From the NCBI RefSeq assembly GCF_021044935.1, contig NZ_JAJNMP010000002.1, positions 1-64,000 on the forward strand: a DNA stretch of 64,000 nt. Direction: 5' to 3'. The stretch's first letter is position 1. Each line of letters starts with the position of its first letter. The notes under the pieces were generated by a model. The model did no database searches. It saw nothing but the letters and a program-made list of their open reading frames with translations, and was not told the DNA's origin. The position numbers were made by a program, and so were the translations under genes. Shown in pieces: positions 1 to 10,027 of the stretch. Source of the stretch: Agromyces cavernae (GTDB taxonomy: Bacteria; Actinomycetota; Actinomycetes; Actinomycetales; Microbacteriaceae).

Positions 1-97
1 GGAAACGCCCGGACACATTCCGAACCCGGAAGCTAAGACTCGCAGCGCCGATGGTACTGCAGGGGGGACCCTGTGGGAGAGTAGGACACCGCCGGAC
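1..97 (+). rRNA. rrf: 5S ribosomal RNA, 3' part
   Basis: The segment has the conserved 5S features: the ACATTCCGAACCCGGAAGCTAAG loop B/helix III region (in the first 35 bases), the GATGGTACTGC helix IV/V region, and the GTGGGAGAGTAGGACACCGCC 3' end. The 5' end lies before the window, so about 20 bases are missing. It marks the end of an rRNA operon. The exact 3' end is estimated to within a few bases. Confidence 0.93.
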
Positions 98-109
98 ATT
101 CATTGAGGA

Positions 110-158
110 ATGGCCACCCACAGTGCTCGATCGCGAGCGCTGGCGGGTGGCCATTTTC
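110..158 (+). terminator. rRNA operon terminator
   Basis: ATGGCCACCC at 110-119 pairs with GGGTGGCCAT at 145-154, enclosing a second stem (GCTCG/CGAGC around 124-138), and is followed by TTTTC. This is a long intrinsic terminator directly behind 5S rRNA. Confidence 0.85.
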
Positions 159-231
159 TCGTTAACAGGCCATTCTTCGGCCTCGGCAGTACGGTTGAGT
201 CCATCGAGACTCCACACACGACAGGAACAGC

Positions 232-1860
232 GTGAGCGATTCGAGGCACGACTCGGCAGACCAGGAGCGGCCCAAGCGGGGCGCCCGAGATGCCGAGCGA
301 TCGCAGGGAACGGGCCGATCGGCCGGCCGCAACGATCGCCAGACGACGAAGTCATCGGGCGGCTACGGTGCGAAGCGTCACTCCTCGAGCAGCGATCGCA
401 AGCCCTATGGCGACCGGGACCACCGCTCGCAGTCAGCCGATCGGGACGCGAAGCGTCCGTACGGCGATCGAGATGACAAGCCGCGCGCTGATCGCGAGCG
501 GAAGCCCTATGGGGATCGTGATGCGAAGCGTCCGTACGGTGACCGTGACCGCAAGCCCTATGGGGATCGTGATGCGAAGCGCCCCTACGGTGACCGTGAC
601 CGCAAGCCCTATGGGGATCGTGATGCGAAGCGCCCCAATGGTGACCGTGACCGCAAGCCGCATGGTGACCGTGACCGCAAGCCCTATGGGGATCGTGATG
701 CGAAGCGCCCCTACGGTGACCGCGATGCGAAGCGCCCCTACGGTGACCGTGACCGCAAGCCCTACGGTGACCGTGATGCGAAGCGCCCGTATGGCGATCG
801 CGACCGCAAGCCGCACGGTGACCGCGACCGCAAGCCGTACAGCGACCGGAGCGATCGCAGGCCCTCCGCGGCGGGCCGTCGAGCCGACGACCACACCGGG
901 GCGCGCCGCGACGACGTGTCGCGCGAACGTTACGGTGCATCCGACCTCGCCGTGCGCGCGCGCCACGATGACCCCGAGATTCCCGAGCGTCTCCAACCGC
1001 GCGACCTCGACAAGGGCGCGCGTGCAGAACTGAAGACGCTCAGCAAGGAGAACGCCGACTGGGTTGCTCGGCACTTGGCCGCGGCATCCGAGTTCTTGGA
1101 TGACGACCCGGCACTGGCGCACCAGCACGCGGTGTCGGCGGCACGCCGCGCCGGGCGTATCGCCGTCGTACGAGAGACGCTCGCCATCACCGCCTACGCG
1201 ACCGGCGACTTCGCGCTGGCGCTGCGGGAGTTGCGCACGTATCGGCGGATCTCGGGCAGCAACGACCAGCTTCCGCTCATGGTCGACAGTGAACGCGGGG
1301 TCGGTCGCCCCGACCGCGCGCTCGAGGTCGGTCGCGCCGTGGATCGCGCCGAACTGCCCGTCGCCGTCCAGGTGAGCCTCGCCATCGCGATGTCCGGCGC
1401 ACGCCTCGACCTGGGTCAGCCTGAGCTCGCACTTGCCGAACTCGAGATCCCGCAGCTCGATCCCGACCGCGCGTTCTCGTACAGCCCCGCCCTGTTCTCG
1501 GCCTACGCCGAGGTGCTCGAGGAGCTCGGACGTACGGCCGAGGCTGCCGACTGGCGCGCCCGCACGGCCCGCGCCGAAGCCGCGCTCGGGGGCCCGGCCG
1601 AAGACGAGATCGTCGAGATCTTCGAGATCGAAGAGGAGGCTGAAGGGCAGCCCGAGGCAGACGACGCCGACGTCGAGCGCGAAGACGACCCGGGTGCGGT
1701 GCTCGAAGACGATGTCGCCGCGGTCATCGCCGAAGGCGAGGCGCTCGATGCGGAGTCGAACGAGGCCGAGGCGCTCGGGGCGGAGTCGAACGAGGCCGAG
1801 GCGCTCGGGGCGGAGTCGAACGAGGACGGGCGCGATGGGCCAGTTCCGAGCGCGCACTGA
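232..1860 (+). CDS. Repeat-rich basic protein with TPR-like domain
   Basis: This 542-residue protein has no assignable enzyme function. Residues about 70-205 are a tandem array of a charged heptad-like unit (KPYGDRD, alternating with AKRPYGDRD and RKPHGDRD), strongly basic and probably disordered. Residues about 260-450 are Ala/Leu-rich helical pairs resembling tetratricopeptide repeats (for example AYATGDFALALRELRTYRR). The last 90 residues are very acidic and include three copies of EALGAESNEA. The start is GTG at 232. Its 3' end overlaps the next gene by 26 bp, so the two are probably cotranscribed. Basic-repeat plus acidic-tail layout suggests an RNA-binding or scaffold role, but that is inference. 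Similar proteins upstream of a HAD phosphatase are common in Microbacteriaceae. Confidence 0.75.
   Translation: MSDSRHDSADQERPKRGARDAERSQGTGRSAGRNDRQTTKSSGGYGAKRHSSSSDRKPYGDRDHRSQSADRDAKRPYGDRDDKPRADRERKPYGDRDAKRPYGDRDRKPYGDRDAKRPYGDRDRKPYGDRDAKRPNGDRDRKPHGDRDRKPYGDRDAKRPYGDRDAKRPYGDRDRKPYGDRDAKRPYGDRDRKPHGDRDRKPYSDRSDRRPSAAGRRADDHTGARRDDVSRERYGASDLAVRARHDDPEIPERLQPRDLDKGARAELKTLSKENADWVARHLAAASEFLDDDPALAHQHAVSAARRAGRIAVVRETLAITAYATGDFALALRELRTYRRISGSNDQLPLMVDSERGVGRPDRALEVGRAVDRAELPVAVQVSLAIAMSGARLDLGQPELALAELEIPQLDPDRAFSYSPALFSAYAEVLEELGRTAEAADWRARTARAEAALGGPAEDEIVEIFEIEEEAEGQPEADDADVEREDDPGAVLEDDVAAVIAEGEALDAESNEAEALGAESNEAEALGAESNEDGRDGPVPSAH
447..860 (+). repeat. Tandem coding repeat (KPYGDRD units)
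   Basis: About 415 bp of near-identical 21-24 bp units encode [RK]P[YH]GDRD[AR]K. Higher-order 42-45 bp copies are visible (GACCGCAAGCCCTATGGGGA recurs at about 549, 600 and 675), which implies expansion by slippage or unequal recombination. Copy number is likely to differ between strains. Confidence 0.85.
1741..1830 (+). repeat. Three 30-bp direct repeats in coding sequence
   Basis: Three consecutive 30-base units begin with GCGCTCG and contain GCGGAGTCGAACGAGG. The second and third differ in only a few bases at the end. They encode the acidic A-L-G-A-E-S-N-E-A-E repeat at the C-terminus of the TPR-like protein. Confidence 0.9.
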
Positions 1861-2869
1861 ACCGTCGACGCCCCTCGAGGGTGTCGATGCCGTGTTCGCC
1901 GATCTCGACGGAGTGGTGTACGCCGGACCCCACGCGATCCCGCACGCGGTCGAGAGCCTCAACCGGGTGAAGGCCGACCGCTCGGTCGGGTACATCACGA
2001 ACAACGCCTCGCGGAGCGATGCATCCGTCGCCCGCCATCTCGCCGACCTCGGACTCGAGGTCACGCCGCACGACGTGGTCACCTCGCCGCAAGCGGCGAT
2101 GCAGCTGCTCGACGAGCAGGTCGCTCCGGGCTCGCTCGTGCTCGTCGTCGGCGGCGAGGGCATCGTCATCGAGCTCGAGAAGCGCGGGTACCGCGTCACG
2201 CGGTCCGCCGACGATGCTCCCGACGCCGTCGTGCAGGGGTTCGCACCCGATGTCGCCTGGACCCACCTCGCCGAAGCCGCGTTCGCGCTGAATGCGAACG
2301 GCGGTCCGGATGCCGCGACGCCGGGGATCCCGTGGATCGCGACCAACATGGACTGGACGATTCCGGTCGCCCGCGGCATCGCTCCCGGCAACGGCACGCT
2401 CGTGTCGGCGGTGCACACCGCCGTCGGGCGATTCCCGCTCGTCGCGGGCAAGCCCGAGACCCCGATCTTCGAGGAGGCCCGGCGTCGGTTCGAGGTCGCC
2501 TCGCCGCTCGTCGTGGGTGACCGTCTCGACACCGACATCCTCGGTGCGAACCGTGCGGGCATGGCCAGCGCGGTCGTGCTGACGGGCATCGACCGCGCCA
2601 AGCAGTTGCTGGCCGCCGATGCGGCGAGCCGGCCCGACTTCATCCTCGGCGACCTGCGCGACCTGCACGCGCCGTACCCCGTCGCCGAGCGGGTGCGTGG
2701 CGGGACGGTGCGCGTCGGCTCCGCGCGCGTACAGCTCGAGGGCAACCGCGTGCGCATCGTCGACGAGGGAGCCGGCGGGCTCGACCTGCTGCGCGCGGCG
2801 TGCACCGCGATCTGGGAGTCGGGTGTGGCGATCCACGTGCTCGACGTGCCCGAGCGCCTGTACGCGTGA
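1835..2869 (+). CDS. HAD-superfamily sugar/nucleotide phosphatase (NagD-like)
   Basis: This 344-residue protein belongs to the class IIA HAD hydrolases (NagD/PGP-like). Motif I is FADLDGVVY near residue 20, with the nucleophile and acid/base Asp pair. Motif II is YITNNASRS. The Lys of motif III lies in VAGKPETPIFEEA, and motif IV is VVGDRLDTDILGANRAGM. A C2-type cap domain sits between motifs II and III. A short C-terminal extension after residue about 285 (VGSARVQLEGNRVRIV) is not part of the core fold. The ATG at 1835 was chosen because the protein starts cleanly before motif I; it overlaps the upstream gene by 26 bp. The substrate cannot be deduced. Confidence 0.85.
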   Translation: MGQFRARTEPSTPLEGVDAVFADLDGVVYAGPHAIPHAVESLNRVKADRSVGYITNNASRSDASVARHLADLGLEVTPHDVVTSPQAAMQLLDEQVAPGSLVLVVGGEGIVIELEKRGYRVTRSADDAPDAVVQGFAPDVAWTHLAEAAFALNANGGPDAATPGIPWIATNMDWTIPVARGIAPGNGTLVSAVHTAVGRFPLVAGKPETPIFEEARRRFEVASPLVVGDRLDTDILGANRAGMASAVVLTGIDRAKQLLAADAASRPDFILGDLRDLHAPYPVAERVRGGTVRVGSARVQLEGNRVRIVDEGAGGLDLLRAACTAIWESGVAIHVLDVPERLYA

Positions 2870-2946
2870 GCGGGAACCGCGCCGGTAGAGCCCGGGTGCA
2901 TGCGCGGATCGCCGGATGCCCGCGGTGACGCATCGCAGGCACGGGG

Positions 2947-2952
2947 TAGCGT
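2947..2952 (+). promoter_or_regulatory. -10 box of leaderless small gene
   Basis: TAGCGT ends 6 nt before the GTG start at 2959, so transcription would begin at the start codon. Confidence 0.5.
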
Positions 2953-2958
2953 GGTCGG

Positions 2959-3186
2959 GTGAGCAATGACGAGGAGACCGACTCCGCAGCCGAGCGCACG
3001 CGGCCGTCGGTCGAGCAGGACGACCGCCGGGTCCGCGATCGCGAGGGAGCGGCATCCGATTCCGCAGCCGAGGCGATTCGCGATCTCGAGCAACAGCCGC
3101 TCGGTGAGCGAGCACCCGGCTACCAAGCCCTCGCCGACCGCCTTCGCGTCGAACTCGAGCAGTCCGACCCGCACGGTGCCCGCTGA
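2959..3186 (+). CDS. Small charged hypothetical protein
   Basis: This 75-residue, highly charged, soluble protein has no recognised domain. The C-terminal half (AIRDLEQQPLGERAPGYQAL...) looks helical. A TAGCGT hexamer 6 nt before the GTG start suggests a leaderless transcript that continues into tlyA, whose ATG lies 3 nt after this stop. Small acidic proteins at this position between the HAD phosphatase and tlyA occur in related actinobacteria, so it is probably a real gene. The function is unknown. Confidence 0.65.
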   Translation: MSNDEETDSAAERTRPSVEQDDRRVRDREGAASDSAAEAIRDLEQQPLGERAPGYQALADRLRVELEQSDPHGAR

Positions 3187-3189
3187 ACG

Positions 3190-3999
3190 ATGGCAGAACA
3201 GCGACTCGATGCGGCACTCGCCGCTCGCGGGCTTGCGCGCTCGCGCACCCACGCGGCCACACTCATCGCCGCCGGTGAGGTCACGGTCGACGGTCGCCCG
3301 GTCGTCAAGCCGTCGCACAAGGTCGGCGACGATGCCGAACTCGCGGTCGCGGCATCCGATCACTACGTGAGCCGCGCCGCGCACAAGCTCATCGCCGCCC
3401 TCGACGCCTTCGGCGTAAACCCTGCAGGGCGCGTCGCCCTCGACGCGGGCGCCTCGACCGGGGGCTTCAGCCAAGTGCTGCTCGAGCGCGGGGCGCGCAT
3501 CGTGCTCGCCGTCGACGTCGGGCACGGGCAACTCGCACCGCGGCTCGTGGACGCGCCCGGGCTCGTGCTCGTCGAGGGGTGCAACGTGCGCAACCTCGAT
3601 CCGGCGTCGCTCGCGAAGCTCACCGGCGTCGACGAGCGACCCTCGCTCGTCACCGCCGATCTCTCGTTCATCTCGCTCACGACGGTGCTTCCGGCGCTGC
3701 GGGCGACCGCCGTCGACGATGCCGACTTCGTGGTGCTCGTGAAGCCGCAGTTCGAGGTCGGACGCGGGGGAGTACGCGAAGGGGTCGTGCGTGACGCCGC
3801 GCTGCGCTCCGAGGCCGTCATGAACGTGCTGTGGGCGGCGTTCGACCTCGACCTCGGCACGGCCGGCGTCTTGTCCTCCCCAATCACCGGCGCGCACGGA
3901 AACCTCGAGTACCTCGTGCATCTCAGCGCGACCGTGGGGTCGAATCCGACAGAATGGTCAGGTCGGGTCGACGAACTGGCAGGAGGAGCGCACGCGTGA
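3190..3999 (+). CDS. tlyA: TlyA-family rRNA 2'-O-methyltransferase
   Basis: This 269-residue protein has the two-domain TlyA layout. The N-terminal S4 RNA-binding domain (about residues 1-60) contains RLDAALAARGLARSRTHA. The FtsJ-type Rossmann methyltransferase that follows has the SAM-binding motif ALDAGASTGGFSQVLLERGA at about residues 82-101. By family it 2'-O-methylates cytidines of 16S and 23S rRNA, which affects capreomycin sensitivity in mycobacteria. Its TGA overlaps the GTG of nadK (GTGA at 3996-3999), the tlyA-nadK-recN order typical of Actinobacteria. Confidence 0.93.
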   Translation: MAEQRLDAALAARGLARSRTHAATLIAAGEVTVDGRPVVKPSHKVGDDAELAVAASDHYVSRAAHKLIAALDAFGVNPAGRVALDAGASTGGFSQVLLERGARIVLAVDVGHGQLAPRLVDAPGLVLVEGCNVRNLDPASLAKLTGVDERPSLVTADLSFISLTTVLPALRATAVDDADFVVLVKPQFEVGRGGVREGVVRDAALRSEAVMNVLWAAFDLDLGTAGVLSSPITGAHGNLEYLVHLSATVGSNPTEWSGRVDELAGGAHA

Positions 4000-4910
4000 A
4001 TGGCTCACGGCACTTCCTGGTCGTCTCGCACACCGGCCGGCAGTCTGCGCTCGAAGCGACGGGTGAGGTGTGCACCCAGCTCATCGCCGCCGGTGCGGTG
4101 CCCGTGATCGCCTCCGAGCAGTGGGACGAGGTGCACGAGCACGTACCCGAGCTCGACGGCGGCGTCGCCCGCTTCGAAGACGTCGATCCCGCCCGCATCG
4201 AACTGGTCATCGTGCTCGGCGGCGACGGAACGATCCTGCGCGCCGCCGAGATCGTGCGCGGCGTGCCGGTGCCGCTCCTCGGTGTGAACCTCGGGCATGT
4301 CGGCTTCCTCGCCGAGAGCGAGCGTGACGATCTCGGATACACGATCGCGCGGGCGCTCGCGCGCGACTACGTCGTCGAGGAGCGCATGACGATCTCGGTC
4401 CGAGCCAAGGTCGGCGCCGAGGTCGTCTACGAGAGCTGGGCGCTCAACGAGGCCACGGTCGAGAAGGCCGAGCGCGAGCGAATGCTCGAGGTCGTCATCG
4501 AGGTCGACCGTCGACCGCTGTCTTCGTTCGGTTGCGACGGCGTCGTGATGTCCACGCCCACAGGGTCGACGGCGTATTCCTTCTCCGGCGGCGGCCCCGT
4601 CGTGTGGCCGAGCCTCGAGGCGCTGCTGCTCGTGCCGCTCAGCGCGCACGCACTCTTCGCCCGGCCGCTCGTCGTCGGACCTGAATCTTCGCTCGCGGTC
4701 GAAGTGCTCGAACGCACCGAGACGTCGGCGGTCATCTGGTGCGACGGTCGGCGCACGTTCGACCTGCCGCCCGGGGCCAGGGTGATCGTGCGCAAGTCCG
4801 ACGTGCCCGTTCGCCTGGCCAGGCTCCACGAGGCGCCGTTCACCGACCGGCTAGTGAACAAGTTCCAGCTGCCGGTCACCGGCTGGAGGGGACCGGTGGG
4901 TCGTGATTGA
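3996..4910 (+). CDS. nadK: NAD kinase
   Basis: This 304-residue ATP-NAD kinase makes NADP from NAD. Diagnostic motifs are VLGGDGTILRAAE (GGDG nucleotide site) near residue 75, LGVNLGHVGFLAE, the NE/D substrate motif in WALNEATVEKAE, and MSTPTGSTAYSFSGGGPVV. The start is GTG at 3996 with an AGGAGG ribosome binding site at 3981-3986, overlapping the tlyA stop by 4 bp. Upstream in-frame codons would run through tlyA and are rejected. recN follows 8 bp downstream. Confidence 0.95.
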   Translation: MNGSRHFLVVSHTGRQSALEATGEVCTQLIAAGAVPVIASEQWDEVHEHVPELDGGVARFEDVDPARIELVIVLGGDGTILRAAEIVRGVPVPLLGVNLGHVGFLAESERDDLGYTIARALARDYVVEERMTISVRAKVGAEVVYESWALNEATVEKAERERMLEVVIEVDRRPLSSFGCDGVVMSTPTGSTAYSFSGGGPVVWPSLEALLLVPLSAHALFARPLVVGPESSLAVEVLERTETSAVIWCDGRRTFDLPPGARVIVRKSDVPVRLARLHEAPFTDRLVNKFQLPVTGWRGPVGRD

Positions 4911-4918
4911 AGGCCGCA

Positions 4919-6619
4919 ATGATTGAAGAACTCGGCATCCGCGACCTCGGCGTCATCGCCGAGGCGACGCTTCCGCTCGGGGCAGGCTTCACCGCCGTGA
5001 CCGGCGAGACCGGCGCGGGCAAGACGATGGTGGTCACCGCGCTCGGGCTGTTGCTCGGTGCCCGTTCCGACGCGGGTGCGGTGCGGTCCGGCGCCAAGCA
5101 GGCCTGGGTCGAGGGGCGCTGGCTCGTGCCCGATGACGGCGCGATCGCCGAGCGTGTTGCCGAGACCGGCGGAGAGGTCGAGGCAGGCGAGCTGCTGCTC
5201 GGGCGATCGGTGTCGTCCGAGGGCCGCAGCCGAGCCGTCGTCGGCGGGCGTAGCGCGCCGGTCGGAGTGCTCGGCGAACTCGGCGATGAGCTCGTCGTCG
5301 TGCACGGCCAGGCCGATCAGCAGCGTCTGCGGTCGGCGGTGGCGCAGCGCGAGGCGCTCGACCGGTTCGCCGGACCGGCGCTGCACGACGCGCTCGAGGC
5401 CTATCGCACCGCCTTCTCCGCGTGGCGAGCCGACGCCGCAGAACTCGCGCGCCTGCGCGAGGCGCACGACGCGCGGGCACGCGAGGCCGAGGCATTGCGC
5501 GCCGACCTCGACGAGGTCGAGGCGGCCGATCCCCAGCCCGGCGAAGACACCGAGCTGGCCGAGCGGGCCGATCGGCTCTCGAACCTCGAAGAGCTTCGCG
5601 TCGCGGCGGCGCAGGCGCGTGCACTCGTGTCGGCCGACGACGTCGTCGACGATGCTCCCGACAGCGTCACGCTCGTCGAGGCGGCGCGCAGGCACCTCGA
5701 CAGGGTGGTCGACCATGATCCCGCACTCGCGCCGATCGCCGAGGCCCTCACGAACGCCGGCTTCCTGCTCGCCGATGCGGCGGCAGAGCTCGCCGGGTAC
5801 CTCGCCGGGCTCGACGCCGACGGGGCACGCGAGCTCGAGATCGTGCAGGAGCGGCGGGCAGCGCTCGCCGCCCTCGTCCGTCGTCACGGCGTCTCGCTCG
5901 ATGATGTGCTCGATTTCCGCCGCGACGGCGGGCTCCGGCTCGTCGAGCTCGACGGCGACGACGAGCGCATCACCGAGCTCGACTCCTCGGTCATCGCACT
6001 CGAGTCCGAGGTCGACCGACTCGCCACCCGAATCACCGAGCTTCGCACCGAGGCGGCCGATCGACTCGCCGACGCGGTGACGCGCGAGCTCGCAGCGCTG
6101 GCGATGCCCGATGCGGCCCTGAGCGTGAGCATCGAGCCCACGGCCGAGCCGACGGCGCACGGGCGCGATCAGGTCGCGATCCTGCTGCGCCCGCACCCCG
6201 GCACCGAGCCGCGTCCGGTGGCGCGCGGCGCGTCCGGCGGCGAACTCTCACGCGTGATGCTCGCGATCGAGGTCGTGATCGCCGGTACCGATCCGGTTCC
6301 CACCTTCGTGTTCGACGAGGTCGACGCGGGCGTCGGCGGCGCGGCGGCGATCGAGATCGGTCGCCGCCTCGCGCGCCTCGCCGAACGCTCGCAGGTGATC
6401 GTCGTGACGCACCTCGCGCAGGTCGCGGCATTCGCGACGAATCACCTCAGCGTGGTCAAGGGCACCGACGGCGCGGTCACGGCGTCGAGCGTGCGGCAGC
6501 TCTCGGGAGTCGAGCGCGAGGCTGAGATGGCTCGGCTGCTGTCGGGGCTCTCCGACTCCGAGAGCGGGCTCGCGCACGCTCGTGAACTGCTCGAGATCGC
6601 CGCGGACCGCGCCGCGTGA
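4919..6619 (+). CDS. recN: DNA repair protein RecN
   Basis: This 566-residue SMC-like ATPase acts in double-strand break repair. The N-terminal head has Walker A TGETGAGKTMVV at about residues 29-40. The C-terminal head has the ABC signature ASGGELSRVMLAIE and Walker B TFVFDEVDAGVGG. A coiled-coil arm spans about residues 160-400. The family's usual first residues are M-I-E-E-L, so ATG 4919 is preferred over the upstream in-frame TTG at 4907. It is the last gene of the tlyA-nadK-recN cluster. Confidence 0.95.
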   Translation: MIEELGIRDLGVIAEATLPLGAGFTAVTGETGAGKTMVVTALGLLLGARSDAGAVRSGAKQAWVEGRWLVPDDGAIAERVAETGGEVEAGELLLGRSVSSEGRSRAVVGGRSAPVGVLGELGDELVVVHGQADQQRLRSAVAQREALDRFAGPALHDALEAYRTAFSAWRADAAELARLREAHDARAREAEALRADLDEVEAADPQPGEDTELAERADRLSNLEELRVAAAQARALVSADDVVDDAPDSVTLVEAARRHLDRVVDHDPALAPIAEALTNAGFLLADAAAELAGYLAGLDADGARELEIVQERRAALAALVRRHGVSLDDVLDFRRDGGLRLVELDGDDERITELDSSVIALESEVDRLATRITELRTEAADRLADAVTRELAALAMPDAALSVSIEPTAEPTAHGRDQVAILLRPHPGTEPRPVARGASGGELSRVMLAIEVVIAGTDPVPTFVFDEVDAGVGGAAAIEIGRRLARLAERSQVIVVTHLAQVAAFATNHLSVVKGTDGAVTASSVRQLSGVEREAEMARLLSGLSDSESGLAHARELLEIAADRAA

Positions 6620-8440
<1,821 letters not shown>

Positions 8441-8444
8441 CGCG

Positions 8445-9083
8445 ATGGAAGACATCGTGGACGAACCCGTCGAATACCCGCTCATCGAGAGCGAGCGGGT
8501 GTACGAGGGCCGGGTGTGGGACATCCGTCGCGACACCTTCGAACTCGGCGGCCAGCAGATCGCGCGCGAGTACATGGCGCACACCGGTGCGGTCGGCGTG
8601 TTGGCGCTCGACGCCGACGATCGCGCGCTGCTCATCAAGCAGTACCGGCATCCGGTGCGCACGCGCGACTGGGAGATCCCGGCCGGACTGCTCGACGTCG
8701 AGGGCGAGGATCCGCTCGCGACGGCGCAGCGCGAACTCGCCGAAGAGGCCGACCTCGAGGCATCCGAATGGGCGGTGCTCGCCGACTTCGCGACGTCGCC
8801 CGGCGGCAGCGACGAGGTGATCCGCGTGTACCTGGCGCGCGATCTGCGCGCCACCGACGAGCCGTTCCCGCGTGAGGCCGAGGAAGCCGACATGGAGACC
8901 AGGTGGGTGCCGCTCGACGAGTGCGTCGATGCGGTGCTCGGCCGGCGCGTCCGCAACGCGCCGCTGTCGATCGCGGTGCTCGCTGCGCAGGCGGCGCGCG
9001 CACGCGGGTGGCAGACGCTGGGCGCGGCGGATGCGCCGTGGCCGGGCCGGTCGCCCGCAGGGGAGCCGTCGGCAACGCGATGA
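8445..9083 (+). CDS. NUDIX hydrolase, ADP-ribose pyrophosphatase type
   Basis: This 212-residue NUDIX protein resembles ADP-ribose pyrophosphatases, which cleave ADP-ribose to AMP and ribose 5-phosphate. The NUDIX box is present as GLLDVEGEDPLATAQRELAE, followed by E-A-D; the usual G after EE-x is replaced by D. The preceding strand (DWEIPAG) and following SPGGSDE loop fit the ADPRase subgroup. The ATG at 8445 is 4 bp after pyrG, and the stop overlaps the xerD start (ATGA). The pyrG-NUDIX-xerD order is conserved in Actinobacteria. Confidence 0.88.
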   Translation: MEDIVDEPVEYPLIESERVYEGRVWDIRRDTFELGGQQIAREYMAHTGAVGVLALDADDRALLIKQYRHPVRTRDWEIPAGLLDVEGEDPLATAQRELAEEADLEASEWAVLADFATSPGGSDEVIRVYLARDLRATDEPFPREAEEADMETRWVPLDECVDAVLGRRVRNAPLSIAVLAAQAARARGWQTLGAADAPWPGRSPAGEPSATR

Positions 9084-9985
9084 CCTCGAGTGCGCCGGTC
9101 GACGAGTACCTTCGGCATCTCGCCGTCGAACGCGGACTCGCGCGGAACACGATCACCTCGTACCGCCGCGACCTCACGATCTACGGCGAATGGCTCGCAC
9201 GTCGCTGCATCGTGGGGCCGGCTTCGGCCACCGAGCGCGACCTCGCCGACTTCGTGCGGTTCCTCGGAGCGGAACGCGAGCCGACGCTCTCGACCGCGTC
9301 GATCGCGAGGGTGCTGTCTGCGGTGCGCGGGCTGCACCGATTCCTCGCCGAGGAGGGAGCCGTCGAGTCCGACGTCGCCCGTGAGCTCCGCCCGCCGAAG
9401 GCGCCGATCCGGCTGCCGAAGGCGATCCCGGTCGAAGACGTCGTGGCGCTCATCGCGGCGGCCGGCGGCGACGAGGTCAGCGAGCTTCGCGACGTCGCCC
9501 TGCTCGAACTGCTCTATGCGACCGGAGCGCGCGTGTCGGAGGCGGTGTCCCTGAACGTCGACGACCTGGTCGACGACGAGGTCGTGCGGCTCTTCGGCAA
9601 GGGGGGCAAGCAGCGCATCGTGCCGCTCGGCAGCTACGCTCGCCGCGCCGTCGACGCCTACGTCGTGCGTGCCCGGCCGCTGCTGTCGGCTCGGGGGAGC
9701 GCCACGCCGGCGCTGTTCCTCGGCGTACGGGGCCGGCGCATGTCGCGCCAGGCGGTGTGGGACGTGATCAGGACTGCGGCCGATCGGGCCGGCATCGACG
9801 CGTCGGTTTCACCGCACACGTTGCGGCACTCGTTCGCCACCCACTTGCTCGAGGGCGGGGCCGATGTGCGCGTCGTCCAGGAGCTGCTCGGGCACTCCTC
9901 GGTGGCGACGACGCAGATCTACACCCTGGTCACAGCCGACACACTCCGGGAGATGTACACGGCAGCCCACCCCCGTGCTCGCTAG
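9080..9985 (+). CDS. xerD: Tyrosine recombinase XerD
   Basis: This 301-residue tyrosine recombinase resolves chromosome dimers at dif with XerC. The N-terminal SAM-like core-binding domain covers residues about 5-90. The catalytic residues are visible: Arg in TGARVSE, Lys in GKGGKQR, H-x-x-R in HTLRHSFATH, His in LGHSSV, and Tyr in TTQIYT. It starts at ATG 9080, overlapping the NUDIX stop by 4 bp. Its position between pyrG/NUDIX and parA-scpAB is the conserved chromosomal place for xerD, which separates it from phage integrases. Confidence 0.94.
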   Translation: MTSSAPVDEYLRHLAVERGLARNTITSYRRDLTIYGEWLARRCIVGPASATERDLADFVRFLGAEREPTLSTASIARVLSAVRGLHRFLAEEGAVESDVARELRPPKAPIRLPKAIPVEDVVALIAAAGGDEVSELRDVALLELLYATGARVSEAVSLNVDDLVDDEVVRLFGKGGKQRIVPLGSYARRAVDAYVVRARPLLSARGSATPALFLGVRGRRMSRQAVWDVIRTAADRAGIDASVSPHTLRHSFATHLLEGGADVRVVQELLGHSSVATTQIYTLVTADTLREMYTAAHPRAR

Positions 9986-9988
9986 AAT
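9983..9988 (+). promoter_or_regulatory. -10 box of parA-scpAB operon
   Basis: TAGAAT overlaps the xerD stop codon (TAG 9983-9985). It predicts a start near 9995, about 30 nt before the parA GTG, so segregation genes can be transcribed independently of xerD. Confidence 0.5.
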
Positions 9989-10027
9989 CGACCAAGCACC
10001 ACGCCCAGCATGGAGAGAAGACGACAC

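Noticed and set aside
447..860. Possible CRISPR array from regularly repeated DNA
   Set aside because: Repeats are contiguous 21-24 bp coding units without unique spacers, in frame with a protein.
433..3921. A 1162-codon open frame on the minus strand
   Set aside because: It is antisense to the repeat protein, HAD phosphatase and tlyA, all well supported. Long antisense frames are a by-product of high GC3.
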